A DNA stretch of 64,000 bases from Dastarcus helophoroides (Eukaryota > Arthropoda > Insecta > Coleoptera > Bothrideridae). The stretch is taken from positions 24,847,004 to 24,911,003 of the forward strand of contig CM053336.1 of assembly GCA_028583605.1 (NCBI GenBank), written 5' to 3'. Position numbers and translations under genes: made by a program. The notes under the pieces are model-generated. The model saw nothing but the letters and a program-made list of their open reading frames with translations. It did no database searches and was not told the origin of the DNA. This document shows positions 24,056-34,736 of this stretch, piece after piece (within the stretch, counting starts at the first letter, position 1; every line of letters begins with the position of its first letter).

Positions 24056-24409
24056 TAAAGTTACCCTCAACTTCTTGGAATTTCAGAATTAAAGACGCAA
24101 GTTGAAATGAAAAAAATATTGGGAAAAATAAAAATTTTGCCTATAAAAAGGAAGACCTAAATCTTCAGGTTCATAGCCAAAATAATAGGGAAAAGAAACT
24201 AAAACGTCGACAAACTTCTAACTTTTGAAAAAGGAAAGTAAGTAATTCTTAGAAATATAAATTTAAAAAATTTGCAGAGAAATCGGAATTTAAAAAAATA
24301 AAAAATGCAAAAAATTCGATGATAAAAATAGTAGTAAAATCAAATTGATTAGTCGTAATTCGAGATTTTGAACCAAAAATTGATACTTGGAGCAAAACCA
24401 GAATTTTAT

Positions 24410-25930
24410 TTATTTTATTTCTATACAGTTATTTCTTACACCTTATGACATATTTTAATTCCGAATTTGGTCCTTTTATTTGTATTGTTTTGCGAAAATA
24501 ACTTCATATATTGAACACGATATAAAAAAGTCTTTAATTTAATACCCATAATTTAACCAAGATATAGAGTACCTCACAGTTTGAATGTTTAAAATATAAT
24601 TTAAAATAAATAATATATTATATAATAAAATTTCTGCTGTCTAATAAATTTGTATATTTTTACGGTAACTGTTTCCAAGTTAGGAAGGTTTCTTCTCATA
24701 ACAAATCAAAATATTTGTTTACTTTTATGTGAAAAATGAGTTTCTATATCATTTTTTTAGATTATTTAACAATAGATTTTTAGAATTTAAGTTAAGACCA
24801 AGATTGTAATAATGTAACCATTTAAACTTGGATTAAACCGACAGAAGCACATATTTCTTTCAGCTAAATTCCAGTTTTTGTTACAGCAAAAAGAGCTTTT
24901 TTTGGTTTTGTTTTGAATTACATACTTTGAAACAAATTTGCTTAAATAATAGTAACTTTGCGCCATTATATCTCTTTTATGTTACATAGATCTCATCATG
25001 TTTTAAGTTGTGAAAAATTCTTACGATAGGTACTTAATTTAGGACACTTTTTAAAATAGTTTGCCCAAAAATTCACACCAATTGTATTTCCTTCATGTAT
25101 TTCGCATTATTAAATAAGTAGGGAAAAATTCTAATATTAGGTAACTGAAAAAGTTTTCAAACTTCTCAAATTTAAAATCTACACAAACCAAACCTCGGAT
25201 ATCTTTTCATAATAAATCTTTTTTTTAACTGGTAGTGACCGGCAGAGATAAACAGTACATAAAATCGATTTCAGAACACCATATAAAAAGCCTTTAAATT
25301 TGATACTCATAATTTAACCAAGATGCTAGTAACTTGCTGTTAGGCTGTAGATTATTTCCAACTTTAAATATTTAAAATATAAAGTTAGAGGCCCAAATAA
25401 ATAATATAATAAATGATAAATTAATAATATTTTTCTGTTCCAATTTTTAATAAATTTATAATTTTTTTCTATAAGGAAGGTTTATTTTTGTTATAAATAG
25501 AAATATCCATTGGTTTTTATGCAAAAACTGTGTCTCTGTAACATTTTTTCATATTCTTTAACACTAGATTTTTAGAATTTAAATTGAGACTAAGATTGTT
25601 TTAGTGTAATTAACGAAACCTGCTTTGGACCGAAACAAAGCCATATATTTTTCGGTTTAATTCCGGTTCTTGTTTCAGCAAAAGAACGTTTTTTTTTTTT
25701 AGTTTTTATTTTAGTTTTGGTTCGAAGGCCCTATTGAAAAAATATAGAACACTTTTCAATTCAACCATTTATGCGAAAAACATATTTTGAATCAAGTTTG
25801 CTTAAATAATAGCTAACCAAAGTAAGTAGACGCTATTATATTTCTTTTATGTTACATAATTTTCTATATTGACTGTCTCAGATTGAGAAAAATTCTAACT
25901 GTCTGAAAAAGCGGCATCATTGCAGGGCTT
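24410..25930. repeat. Diverged tandem duplication of a ~750-bp unit
   Basis: The block 24500-25045 reappears at about 25270-25900 in the same order. Shared landmarks include CATAATTTAACCAAGAT, AGATTTTTAGAATTTAA, a TTACAGCAAAAAGA / TTTCAGCAAAAGAA segment and TTGCTTAAATAATAG. The units have diverged with indels. No coding is seen. Confidence 0.7.
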
Positions 25931-26194
25931 CCTATAATGCGCGCAATATATACAAAGATGCAAATGGGCCTGGTATAGTAAGAAATATAAGCCTGGCTTG
26001 CTAAAACCTGTGATATCTATACTTATTTGTTTAAGTGAAATTTCTTACCCAGAGGGGGCACCTTTAGAGAAAGGTGCCTTTGATAATTTAATGATGCAGA
26101 TTACGTTAGCCAACAATACACAGCTCTAAAAGCAATGGAAAGGCCGGACTTCTGAGGGCCTGCATACATACTGGGCTTGGTATAGATAGCCGGA
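25931..26194. other. Unclassified, less AT-rich segment
   Basis: The segment includes GGGGGCACCTTTAGAGAAAGG-like sequence around a small inverted repeat (GGCACCTTT/AAAGGTGCC at 26057-26078) and runs into the TA microsatellite. I cannot assign it. Confidence 0.35.
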
Positions 26195-26195
26195 C

Positions 26196-26233
<38 letters not shown>
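26195..26233. repeat. (TA)n microsatellite
   Basis: About 19 uninterrupted TA units directly left of the second copy of the 1-kb dispersed repeat. Confidence 0.95.
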
Positions 26234-26235
<2 letters not shown>

Positions 26236-26237
<2 letters not shown>

Positions 26238-27290
26238 TAGATTTCGAATTAAGTAACGTTTTTAAGCACATCCGATTGTTCCTAGCATTATGCTTGTCAT
26301 GCAGTAGTCTTAAAAAAAATCACTAAAAAATGTCCATTTCGATTTTCATTATAAAATTTAATGCTTACAAATCCTGAGTTCTAATCTAACAGCATAACAG
26401 TTAAAGAACGAATTTTCTTGAACATTTTGTTGATTTTCATTACTCCAAAAATGAGAAATATGTTTAACAAACAATTTTTACGAAACTTACATTCGTGGCT
26501 CCCTAAACATTTTTCAATAAGTACTCTAACAATTAGTCAAAAATTATTCGTCTTGTACGGTTATCTTTTAAATGTTATTTAGAATAAAATTTTTAGGCCT
26601 TGTTGTTATGCTTTTTTTTTGAACATTTTGTTTTCTGCCACCAAGTTGTTACTAGAGGCCATAATATATTTTTCTTTTTTATTTTGAATTATATCTCTGT
26701 AACGGTGCAGAATTTAAAGAAATTACTTGTATAACTTTTTTTTCTTTTTACGTGAAGAATCCAAAATTGATTAAAAAACGCATAGTTCCTATTTAAAAAA
26801 AACAGAGTTTTTTTGAATAAAACAAAAACAATAAAGATCATAAAATTTTAATCACCCTGTGTAATAAATGTAAAACCTGACTACGTTATTTTAGTCTACA
26901 TAATATTCCATGACTTCAACCCAAATTTTATGTTTTTACTGCAAATAATAAAAAGACACAAAGAGCTAAAATAACCCTCTTTTCTGTCATTTTTTTTTTC
27001 GAAAAATTAAAATATCTTTAAAACTTTCAAAGGTAGCAATAAACATGTATAAATAAGCTCACCTTATTTTTCTACGTAAAATTTAAATCAAATATAAAAT
27101 TTGGGGGTTGTCATTTAAAATAAGAAAGTTGATACCTACTTTCGGTATAACCGGAAGTGAGAGGAAGTTGGAAATATTTTGAAAGGTAGTTTAGCTCCGA
27201 TTAGCCCCAACGACAAAATCAGTTTGACTTTATAATAAGTGATACTCCATATATACTCCAATAAACTAAAAAAAAAACACCCGGTATAAA
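26236..27290. repeat. ~1-kb dispersed repeat, copy 2
   Basis: This is a direct-repeat partner of 14972-16000, starting TTTCGAATTAAGTAACG and ending near ACACCCGGTAT. It includes the CACCCTGTGTA landmark of inverted-repeat family B but lacks the left inverted arm present around copy 1. Confidence 0.75.
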
Positions 27291-27454
27291 TTTAATTTTC
27301 GTGTTTCAATTATGCTGCATTCTTTGAATTGAGTGTACTATTTTTGTTTTACACATAAAGAGTTGCAGGTTAGTTTACTATTTGAAAATTATACTAGTTC
27401 CTTTAATCATCCTCGTTTCCTGTTTATAAAATTACAAAAAACCATGGGCTTTCT

Positions 27455-28955
27455 TCCTACTGGGCCAGCGAAATAAGGATTTTTTAGTGAAATAATTCGG
27501 ACAAAGCTGAAAATCATTTTATTTCCTTTATTTGATGTTAGGTATAAGTTCTTTGAGTTTGCACGGTCTCAGGAGGTGAGCTTAACTTTCTAGCCCAGAA
27601 AAACCGCGAAATTTTTCCACTTTTTTCCATTTACCAGTGATAACTCTTAAACACTGCTTCTTACAAAAAAATAGTTATAACAGTAACTATAGAGCATTAA
27701 ATTTTAATTAAAATGGATATCCGAAACTTTAAATTTGGTGCAGTGTATAGCAGCAATTGAGAGACAAAAAGGGGCATTTTTTGCCTTTTTTATGAAATTC
27801 GTACAAACTCACTGTACGTTACTTTAAAACTGTTATTCTAACCTAAAAAAACTTGTAGCAAAAAAGTTGGTGAGTATTAAATTTTGCGTCTAGGAAGTAC
27901 CAAGATATTTAAATTGGAATAATTTTACGTATACATATCCACATAAATCCAAAATGGCTACCTTAATAGATGTTCTCCAGTTTGCATTCGCTTCATGTTT
28001 GGTACGTATAAATAACCTTCGGCTTCATTGTAACCCAAATTAAAATACAATTTAATTATATTATTCCATTAAAAACTAACTTTTTAATTTATTAAAATTT
28101 CTTTATTCCTTGTAAACGTCAACGAACAGAAAAAATTGGTGAAGTATTTCGACAGTTTTATGAGTGTACACTTTTCTTTCCTGAAATCATCAAGTTCTTC
28201 CCATTCACCCAGTTTTCTCACCGAGAAAGAATATTAGAACAATCATTAACAAGTAGTTAGATGGACATTTTTTAGAAATTTTGAAATGCGACGGATACTC
28301 ATAAAACGGTGTAAATATATCTTTACTATTTGTTTGTTCTTGGACGTTTAAAAGAAATAAATAGATAAATATATGCTATATTTAGATTTGATTTACAATG
28401 AAGCTGGGGGTAATTTAAATACCAAGAACACATATAGAGAATGCGTACTAGGGAACAACTAATTAGGTAGCCATTTTGGATTTATGAGCATATGTATACG
28501 TAAAATTACTCCAATTTAAATATGTTGGTACTTCCTAGACAAAAAGTTTAATGCGTTTTAACTTTTATTCTACACGTTTTTTAAGTCAGAATAGCAGTTT
28601 AGAGGTTACGTAGGCATGTACAGTAAGTCTGTATGAATTTCATACAAGAGGCAAAAAAATGCCCCTATTTGGCTCTTAATTGCTGCTAGATTATTGCACC
28701 AAATTTCAAGTTTCTGATATCTATTTTAACCAAAATTTAATGCTCTACAATTCTTGTAATAACTATTTTTTCCGTAAGTGCTAAAATTTTGCGGTTCTTT
28801 TGGGCTGAAAAGTTAAGCTCATCTCGTGAGACCATGCAAACTCAGATTACTGATACCAAATATTAAATAATGGCATTAAAATAATTATCAGCTTTCTCCA
28901 AATTATTTCACCAAACACCTCATTTTAAGAATTACTTTACTGGCCTATACATGTA
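27455..28955. mobile_element. Long palindromic (foldback) element, family C
   Basis: The left half from TACTGGGCCAGCGAAATA (27458) matches the reverse complement of the right half ending ACTGGCCTATAC (about 28950). Internal landmarks are TGCACGGTCTCAGGAGG (27562) against the inverse near 28830, and AAAAAGGGGCATTTTTTG (27766) against the inverse near 28650. The arms reach to about 28080/28370 round a 300-bp centre. No transposase. Confidence 0.8.
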
Positions 28956-29149
28956 TTCGTATGAATGATTGACCTTCAACCTAAATATTTAAAAAAGTAA
29001 ATTAATGCAGGCACCTTACAAGAAATCAGGTGTCACTACTTATTTCACTACACCAGTTAAATATGTGTCCTTTTACTAATATTATGGCATTTATTCAACA
29101 TGTTTCAAATAAAGTTTTTATACCCTAATGTATCTTTTTAATTTTTCAG

Positions 29150-29685
29150 ATAAATATGACCAAGGAGCTGTTTAGTAAAGTCTTATATTTCTCCGATTTA
29201 ACTACAGATGACATAGATTTTGAGGAAAACGTCAAAAAGCCTAGCGTAGGGGTCCTACTAAAGCAAAATCAAGAGAATTCCTCTGAAGAATTTGATGACA
29301 TAATCTTAAAAGCTGTCTACGGTCACATCTGTAAACATCCTGGAGTAGATTATTCGCCTTGTCAGAAACTGATGTCTGTTACTACAGAAGGCAGGGTATT
29401 AACTGGGATTTGGGCACCCTCTCACAAAAAAGAAAGAGGCCTAGCTTTAAAATTTCTATTTCCTTCTGTTAGTCAGCCGTATATGTTACCTGAGGTACCA
29501 CCAAACCCTCTTCATATAGCAGTGGCATACGATGCTTTCAAGGCTAAGGACGTACTAGAGCTATCCAAAGCTTTTCCAGGGGAAGTTATGAAATACGGTT
29601 TTTTTACATCTGAGCTGCCAGAAAATGCTAAACTTATTGCAAAAACCCTGAAGGAATTTGAAAGTCGAACTACTTCACCCACATA
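29150..29685 (+). CDS. NME8: DUF4746-like exon of the NME8/TXNDC3-like gene
   Basis: The exon starts after TTTTTCAG (29142-29149) in phase 0, matching the phase-0 donor at 7681. It ends in phase 2 at ACATA|GTGAGT (29685/29686). The apparent TAG stop in genomic sequence is made by the donor itself, so it is not a true stop. The encoded part begins INMTKELFSKVLYFSDL, contains HICKHPGVDYSPCQKL and PLHIAVAYDAFKAKDVLEL, and ends EVMKYGFFTSELPENAKLI plus a short tail. From memory this fits the region called DUF4746 in arthropod proteins that combine thioredoxin and NDK domains and are linked to sperm/axoneme outer dynein arms. No frameshifts or stops are seen over 178 codons, so it looks functional. 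Confidence 0.75.
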
Positions 29686-30815
29686 GTGAGTACAACGCCT
29701 CTAACGCTGAACACGCTTTAGCATTCATCGATTTAACATAAAATATTCGGACTTAATTATGTTTTAGGAAGCTTTTATAAATTTCAAAGAAGTTTTGACC
29801 AATTAGTTCATTGTCAAAAAGTGAAATCGGAAGAGTTTCACCTCTGGTATGGTTGACTCTTCTGCATTGAAATTTAGTTTTTTAGTCATGGTCTCTGTAA
29901 TATTTTGCCTCTGGTATAGTTGACAAACTGCGTTACCCCATTTTCCTGCATTTACTGCATCCCTTCGATGAAGCAATTATTGTTGAGAAGTACAGTAGGC
30001 AGATGTACGTTGTAAGTATAAGTGATCTTTGTTGTAGCAGTTCCGTTGTACATAACTCTTTAAAATCCTCAGTAATAATTGCTTCATTGGCATAGAATAA
30101 AAATGTTTCTTTTAAGATATGGCCTAAATTCAGTTAGGAATCACCCGATAGAATTTAGACCTCCCGAGGCTTTATGCGACTATAAAAGTAAAATATTTAC
30201 AGTGACCGTACCATATTAATGAGGTCATGGAAGGCTGAAACCAGTTTAATATTGTTGAATTTAAATACTTTTAACTGTAGCATATTCGACCGTTTCATTG
30301 CAGAAAAATTCATTGACATAATATGTTAATCTAATGCACAGACCAATAGGTTTGAATATTTATTTCTGAGTTTAAAAACCAAAGACCGGTTTCGATCTAA
30401 CTTGATCTTGTCAGTTTGGTATATCCAACTCAAATGCTAATAAATCTTTCGTCAAGTAAATACTATAGAATCTAAGCTCGTAGAGTGAATCATCGGTAGC
30501 CTAACTATGAACAGTTGAATCACAAAAGCTTAGTAAAGAGGTTGCTTTCTATGACAGTCTCAGAGGACTAGATTCAATTTTACAGATCAATAGTTTTGAA
30601 CATTTGAACATCAGATTCGAAGAAAATCTAATAAACAGGCCAATAGGTATGCATTAGAATCTGCTCTTCTGGGACCATACTAGAGAGAAACCGCTTTGCC
30701 AAGCAGTTGTACTGTTCAACTGTTGGTAATGATCCACTATACACGTTTAGAGGGCTTATTGCATACTATAGTCTGGGTTGCATTCTATTTGCATCATTTG
30801 TTATGTTTGACATAC
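29686..30815. other. Intron with Penelope/hammerhead-related remnant
   Basis: Segment 30195-30295 is homologous to 54935-55035 and carries a decayed hammerhead-like core (TTAATGA at 30216, GAAA at 30237). Segments with CACCTCTGGTATGG (29839) and GCCTCTGGTATAG (29909) are inverted relatives of 55076-55095. The phrase GACCGGTTTCGATC at 30385 is of a type often seen in 3' regions of Penelope-like elements. I infer a chain of old retroelement 3' ends. Confidence 0.45.
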
Positions 30816-31168
30816 TGTTGCGCGTTATCGGTTCAAAATGATTATTATTACGTGAACTGTGAAACACTTTATTTCCAAGTTAAACTCGGAACCTACAACT
30901 GCAATTTACTAATACTGTTTATTGACTTCCAACTACTAACTCACTAACTACACTGACTTACTTACTGATTGAAGGAAAGCCAATGGACCCCCTTTATATA
31001 GATCTCCGTTTCGGGTTCTAGAAGTTTTCAGCAGATAAGGCTTATGGTTTGGCGAAATTTCTGAAACGCTTATCTGCCGTTTGCTTTATTATTGCGGCCG
31101 CTTTCCCTTATTAGATATTTATAGAAAATTTCCTTAGATTTTAAATTCCATAATTACATTTCGTTACA
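30816..31168. mobile_element. Solo LTR of a gypsy-type retrotransposon (353 bp)
   Basis: It begins TGTTGCGCG and ends CGTTACA, so it has TG...CA ends. Flanks ATAC (30812-30815) and ATGC (31169-31172) look like a one-base-decayed 4-bp target duplication. It aligns with 13816-14085 and with both LTRs of the element at 50492-53446, and is the most complete LTR copy in the window. It lies in the intron between the last two NME8-like exons. Confidence 0.85.
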
Positions 31169-31628
31169 ATGCTTAAACGCATATCATACCGAAAAAATGA
31201 AATTAGAACTAGCATCCTTTGTGACTTCTGTTACATCGTACGTAACCTAATTGTTATTATTCTATGACCAAGTTTAAAACTATTTAAAATTTTAGTGTCT
31301 ATTAAACACTGACAATATATTCTAAAAAATTTTATGGAATAGGTACGTGATATATAAATTTTTAAAACACCATCTCATGACTGCTGGCAAAGATACTTTA
31401 GTTAATTATTTTACACAGAAAAGACAACAAAATAAATAAGAGAAACAAAATTAGGTATAAAGAAATTTAATTAACTTAGAAAAACATTAAAATAAGGTCA
31501 AAGTGTTAAAATAAAATTGATAATGCTAATGTTTTCAACTAACTAGAGTCTAAAAATAAGACTAGGTGTTGTTGTTGTAATATGTTTTACGTACAAAAAG
31601 CAAACAATATTAACAATAGTCGTTTCAG
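31169..31628. other. Intron end before the last NME8-like exon
   Basis: This is AT-rich and without recognised repeats, ending in the TCGTTTCAG acceptor. Confidence 0.5.
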
Positions 31629-32091
31629 TGATGAAAAACTCGTGATACAACTGGCAAAAACCAGGGACGATTGCGTAGAAGCATTTGGCGAACTTGGCCC
31701 TTGTTACAAAAGCTCAGATGTGCGCGTCGGGGAAATGGAATGCAAAATTTTCTTTCCGGAGGGTTATGATGAACCGCTGCATGATACGACGATAAAGAAG
31801 AAAAAAGGAAAGCGAAAGAAAGGCAAATTGGTGTCCGAAAAGACACTTCAAGAAACACAGGATACAACCGAAGATCTGGAGGTCAAAACTGAACAAGCTG
31901 AAGGAATATGTGAGCTTGATAACAGGGAGGAGAATCAAGAAGGTGAGGATGTCGAGGATGAAGAAGTAGATGGGGAAGAAGAAGAAGACGAGGATGAGGA
32001 TGAAAACGAAGAAGACTTAGAAGAAATCGCAGAAGCGGACAAAGCTACGTCCCCGATGGTTGCTGAATCAATTAATGAAAGTTCTACTTAA
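31629..32091 (+). CDS. NME8: Last coding exon of the NME8/TXNDC3-like gene (acidic tail)
   Basis: The acceptor TCGTTTCAG (to 31628) in phase 2 completes the split codon left by the donor at 29685 (TA plus T gives Tyr). The exon reads DEKLVIQLAKTRDDCVEAFG, GPCYKSSD, ECKIFFPEGYDEP, then a Lys-rich run (KKKKGKRKKGK), and finally a strongly acidic Glu/Asp tail, stopping at TAA 32089-32091. An in-frame ATG upstream at 31582 would extend the frame but belongs to intron sequence. A basic block followed by an acidic tail is a low-complexity end that may bind microtubule or dynein partners; that is inference. Two broken relatives occur at 16488 and 17486. Confidence 0.75.
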
Positions 32092-32168
32092 AATTCTAAA
32101 ACCCTGCAATGTGGCAATCGCTTAGTCTTTATCGCTGTAAAACAAAAAAATATTAATAAGGAAATACT

Positions 32169-32174
32169 AATAAA
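32169..32174 (+). terminator. Poly(A) signal of the NME8-like gene
   Basis: AATAAA lies 77 bases after the stop. A second AATAAA at 32181-32186 is inside the terminal repeat of the adjacent Tigger-like MITE and could also serve. Confidence 0.55.
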
Positions 32175-32179
32175 TAATA

Positions 32180-32916
32180 CAATAAAACTCCGCTAATCCG
32201 ACCATAGAGTAAAGGGTGGGTCGAATCCCAAAAAGACCGAACTATCCGAAGTACATTTTAATTAAAAATCTATTCTCTGAATTACTTACATACATATTAT
32301 TCCCAATACATTTTTTATTTTAGATCTATGTAATATATTTGATATTAACATCAAAAGAAAGCTAATAGTGTATCTTACACATTTTCCACACCAGCGAAAA
32401 GTTTGTCACACGCGAACGTTACTGTTTCGTGAGTGTGGAATATGCCATTCCAAACGAGATATAGACTGTACTTTCTCCAGCAAGAATATATAGAAATGAT
32501 AAAAAGTTTATAAAAAAACCTTCAAAACTGATCACAATTTAAAAAGTAGAGTTTTAAATAAATACCTTAATTATTACACGTAATCATAGTAACTAAAACA
32601 AAATACTCACATGTGCCTCGAGATACTGACTTTTTGCTCGTGTGGAATATGGGTCATTTCATAAGTTGTACTCGTAAAATATTTATTCAGCTGCAGATTT
32701 GCCGCTTTTGCATTCTTATCACTCTATATTTTTAAATATGTCAAAAGGTGAGGAGTGGAGATGTTGTTCACTGTGCTTTAGCCTTTGAAAAGTATCTTTT
32801 GTTTACATTTTATAAAATTTACATAGAATAAAATCAAAAGCCACAAAAAATTAATTCCAAGGTGAAATTACCCAAAGTACTGAATTATTCTAAGAGGGAC
32901 CAGTGGGATTCTACTG
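32180..32916. mobile_element. Tigger/pogo-like non-autonomous element
   Basis: The left end CAATAAAACTCCGCTAATCC and the right end GTGGGATTCTACTG are inverted counterparts of the CAGTAGAATCCC-type terminus known from Tigger-like elements. TA flanks both ends (32178-32179 and 32917-32918). About 737 bp, no coding. It starts only six bases downstream of the gene's poly(A) signal. Confidence 0.7.
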
Positions 32917-33638
32917 TAATTAAAAGATTAAAATTCAGAAAAATCAGTTACAAAAATAAAAACAGTAATGATGTAGCTAAAGTGTAGACGACATATGGAA
33001 TTATTTTTGTAAATGTTTTTTTTAATTATATGCTTTTAATTTTGTTGGAACGGACTGGTCCTTGCTTATATTTATAAATTGAATTACAAATCTTGTACCC
33101 TGAAACCAATAAAGATCATCTTCAGCGAGATACTATCTTTGTTTTCAGGGGACAAGGCTTGTATTTTAATGCTTTTAATTGTTATCCATTATTGATATTT
33201 ATTATCGTCACTTTAATAAGTTCTTTAGCGCTGAAAACCTAGGTCATTCAAAAGTCTAATTAGTACCCCTCAAAGATATTCGGGACACATATATTATATT
33301 AATCTAATAAAAACGCAAATATTGATACTTGGATAAGATAAAACGAAACTTTCATAATAATTGTCAATTATTTTTGATAGGGTTAATTTTCTCTGTGCAA
33401 ATGTTTGTAGAAATTAAGGTCTTGAGCTTGAATCTACTTTAAGATTTTGACAGTAGGTCAAAAAATGTATAAAAACAGCTTAAGGAAACCTCTTTTTTGT
33501 AAAACTGTCATTAAAAGTGACATTTTAAGTTCATTGAAAAGTGAACTAAAAATTAACTTTTATAATGACACGTGTCAAAAACACTTTTAACACTAGTGCG
33601 AAAAAGTTTTTTTGCACCAGTGTTAAAAGTAAATATAG
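32917..33638. other. Intergenic DNA with two small hairpins
   Basis: A hairpin at about 33085-33172 pairs ACAAATCTTGTACCCTGAAAC with the inverse of TTTTCAGGGGACAAGGCTTGT; half of it recurs at 58168-58190. Another at 33578-33628 pairs CTTTTAACACTAGTGCGAAA with TTTGCACCAGTGTTAAAAG. The phrase GAACGGACTGGTCCTTG occurs at 33049 and again at 33859. No genes are seen. Confidence 0.55.
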
Positions 33639-33793
33639 CAGTGTTTCCCAAACTTCGCGACCCACTAAAAGATGTTTTAATTATATCTTAATGTATAAGA
33701 ACTAATTATTTGTGAGTATGAAGACAATTCTGCAAGCTGGTATTTTATTTTTGTGGTCCGGTGCCGGGTTGACCCACTATTTAGAAAACACTG
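33639..33793. mobile_element. hAT-like MITE (155 bp)
   Basis: Inverted ends CAGTGTTTCCCAAA and the inverse of CAGTGTTTTCTAAA are typical of hAT elements. The 8-bp flanks AAATATAG (33631-33638) and ATATATAG (33794-33801) match at seven of eight positions, as expected for a hAT target duplication. No coding. Confidence 0.8.
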
Positions 33794-33801
33794 ATATATA
33801 G

Positions 33802-34736
33802 CAATATGCAATATTAAATAGAAAGCTGTACTGGTAAAGAAAAATATTTTTTTTGGTTGAACGGACTGGTCCTTGATTATTGTGTAATATTGTTTTCAAA
33901 CATTAAAACATGTTCAAATAGTTATAAATTATTTATTTATAATATTAATATTACTATTACAATCTGAACGGTTACTTATTTTAGGTTTTCTGAGAAGTAA
34001 TTGCAGAAGTATTTATCCTAAGTAATCCATGCAAAAATCAGGACGAATGTTGCTTTTAGTCTTTACAATATGGAATAAAGATTTTTCAATATCATCCAGT
34101 GTTAATTTACAAAATTTTTCCGAGCAACAGACTCCAAATAATCCAAAAACTGACGCAACTTTTTACTACATATTTGGTGTCTTGGAGATTCATTCAAAAA
34201 AATCTTGTACGCTGGTTTTAATACTTGCTTATATTTTAGTTTGATTTAAAAACTAGCTTTTATCATAGAGAGATTCCATAACTTAGAATTTTCTTCGGCG
34301 TTAACCAAAAATATATTTTTAGTGAAGTTATCCGCTAGATTCTTTATTTCATACCATCATATTTTTATCCCGATTTCTGGAGCAATAAATCTCAGTTGAT
34401 GTATTTGCTGTTTCTTCAACATCAGGTGAAATAATAACATTGCTTTAATTTCCAATCTTTTCTTCAAAATTCATGTTTATTAGACATAAAATTTATAATA
34501 TTTTAGGACATGTTCAATTGTGGTTACTAATAAACATTAAACAACTTACAATTGTTTTACTTAGTTACATTTTATCCAATACCTGACTTGATTGTCAGAT
34601 GTAAATGTCAAATATGTAATTCAACACGCAAACAATAAATCTAAAATTCAACCCTAGGGACAGCATTTTCTCTTTTAATTTAACAGTTTTACAAAAAATA
34701 TTGTATGATATACCTGTTAAAAGTGATTTTATTTTT
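33802..34736. other. Intergenic AT-rich DNA
   Basis: A 71-codon open frame at 34029-34244 has no recognisable domain and no coding-like context. I see no other structure. Confidence 0.45.

Noticed and set aside
29684..29686. TAG as the true stop of the DUF4746-like exon
   Set aside because: The stop is formed by the splice donor (TA|GTGAGT). The exon at 31629 continues in the right phase and matches the expected protein order.
31582..31628. ATG at 31582 as start of a separate acidic protein
   Set aside because: The conserved part begins after the TTTCAG at 31628; the upstream codons are AT-rich intron sequence.
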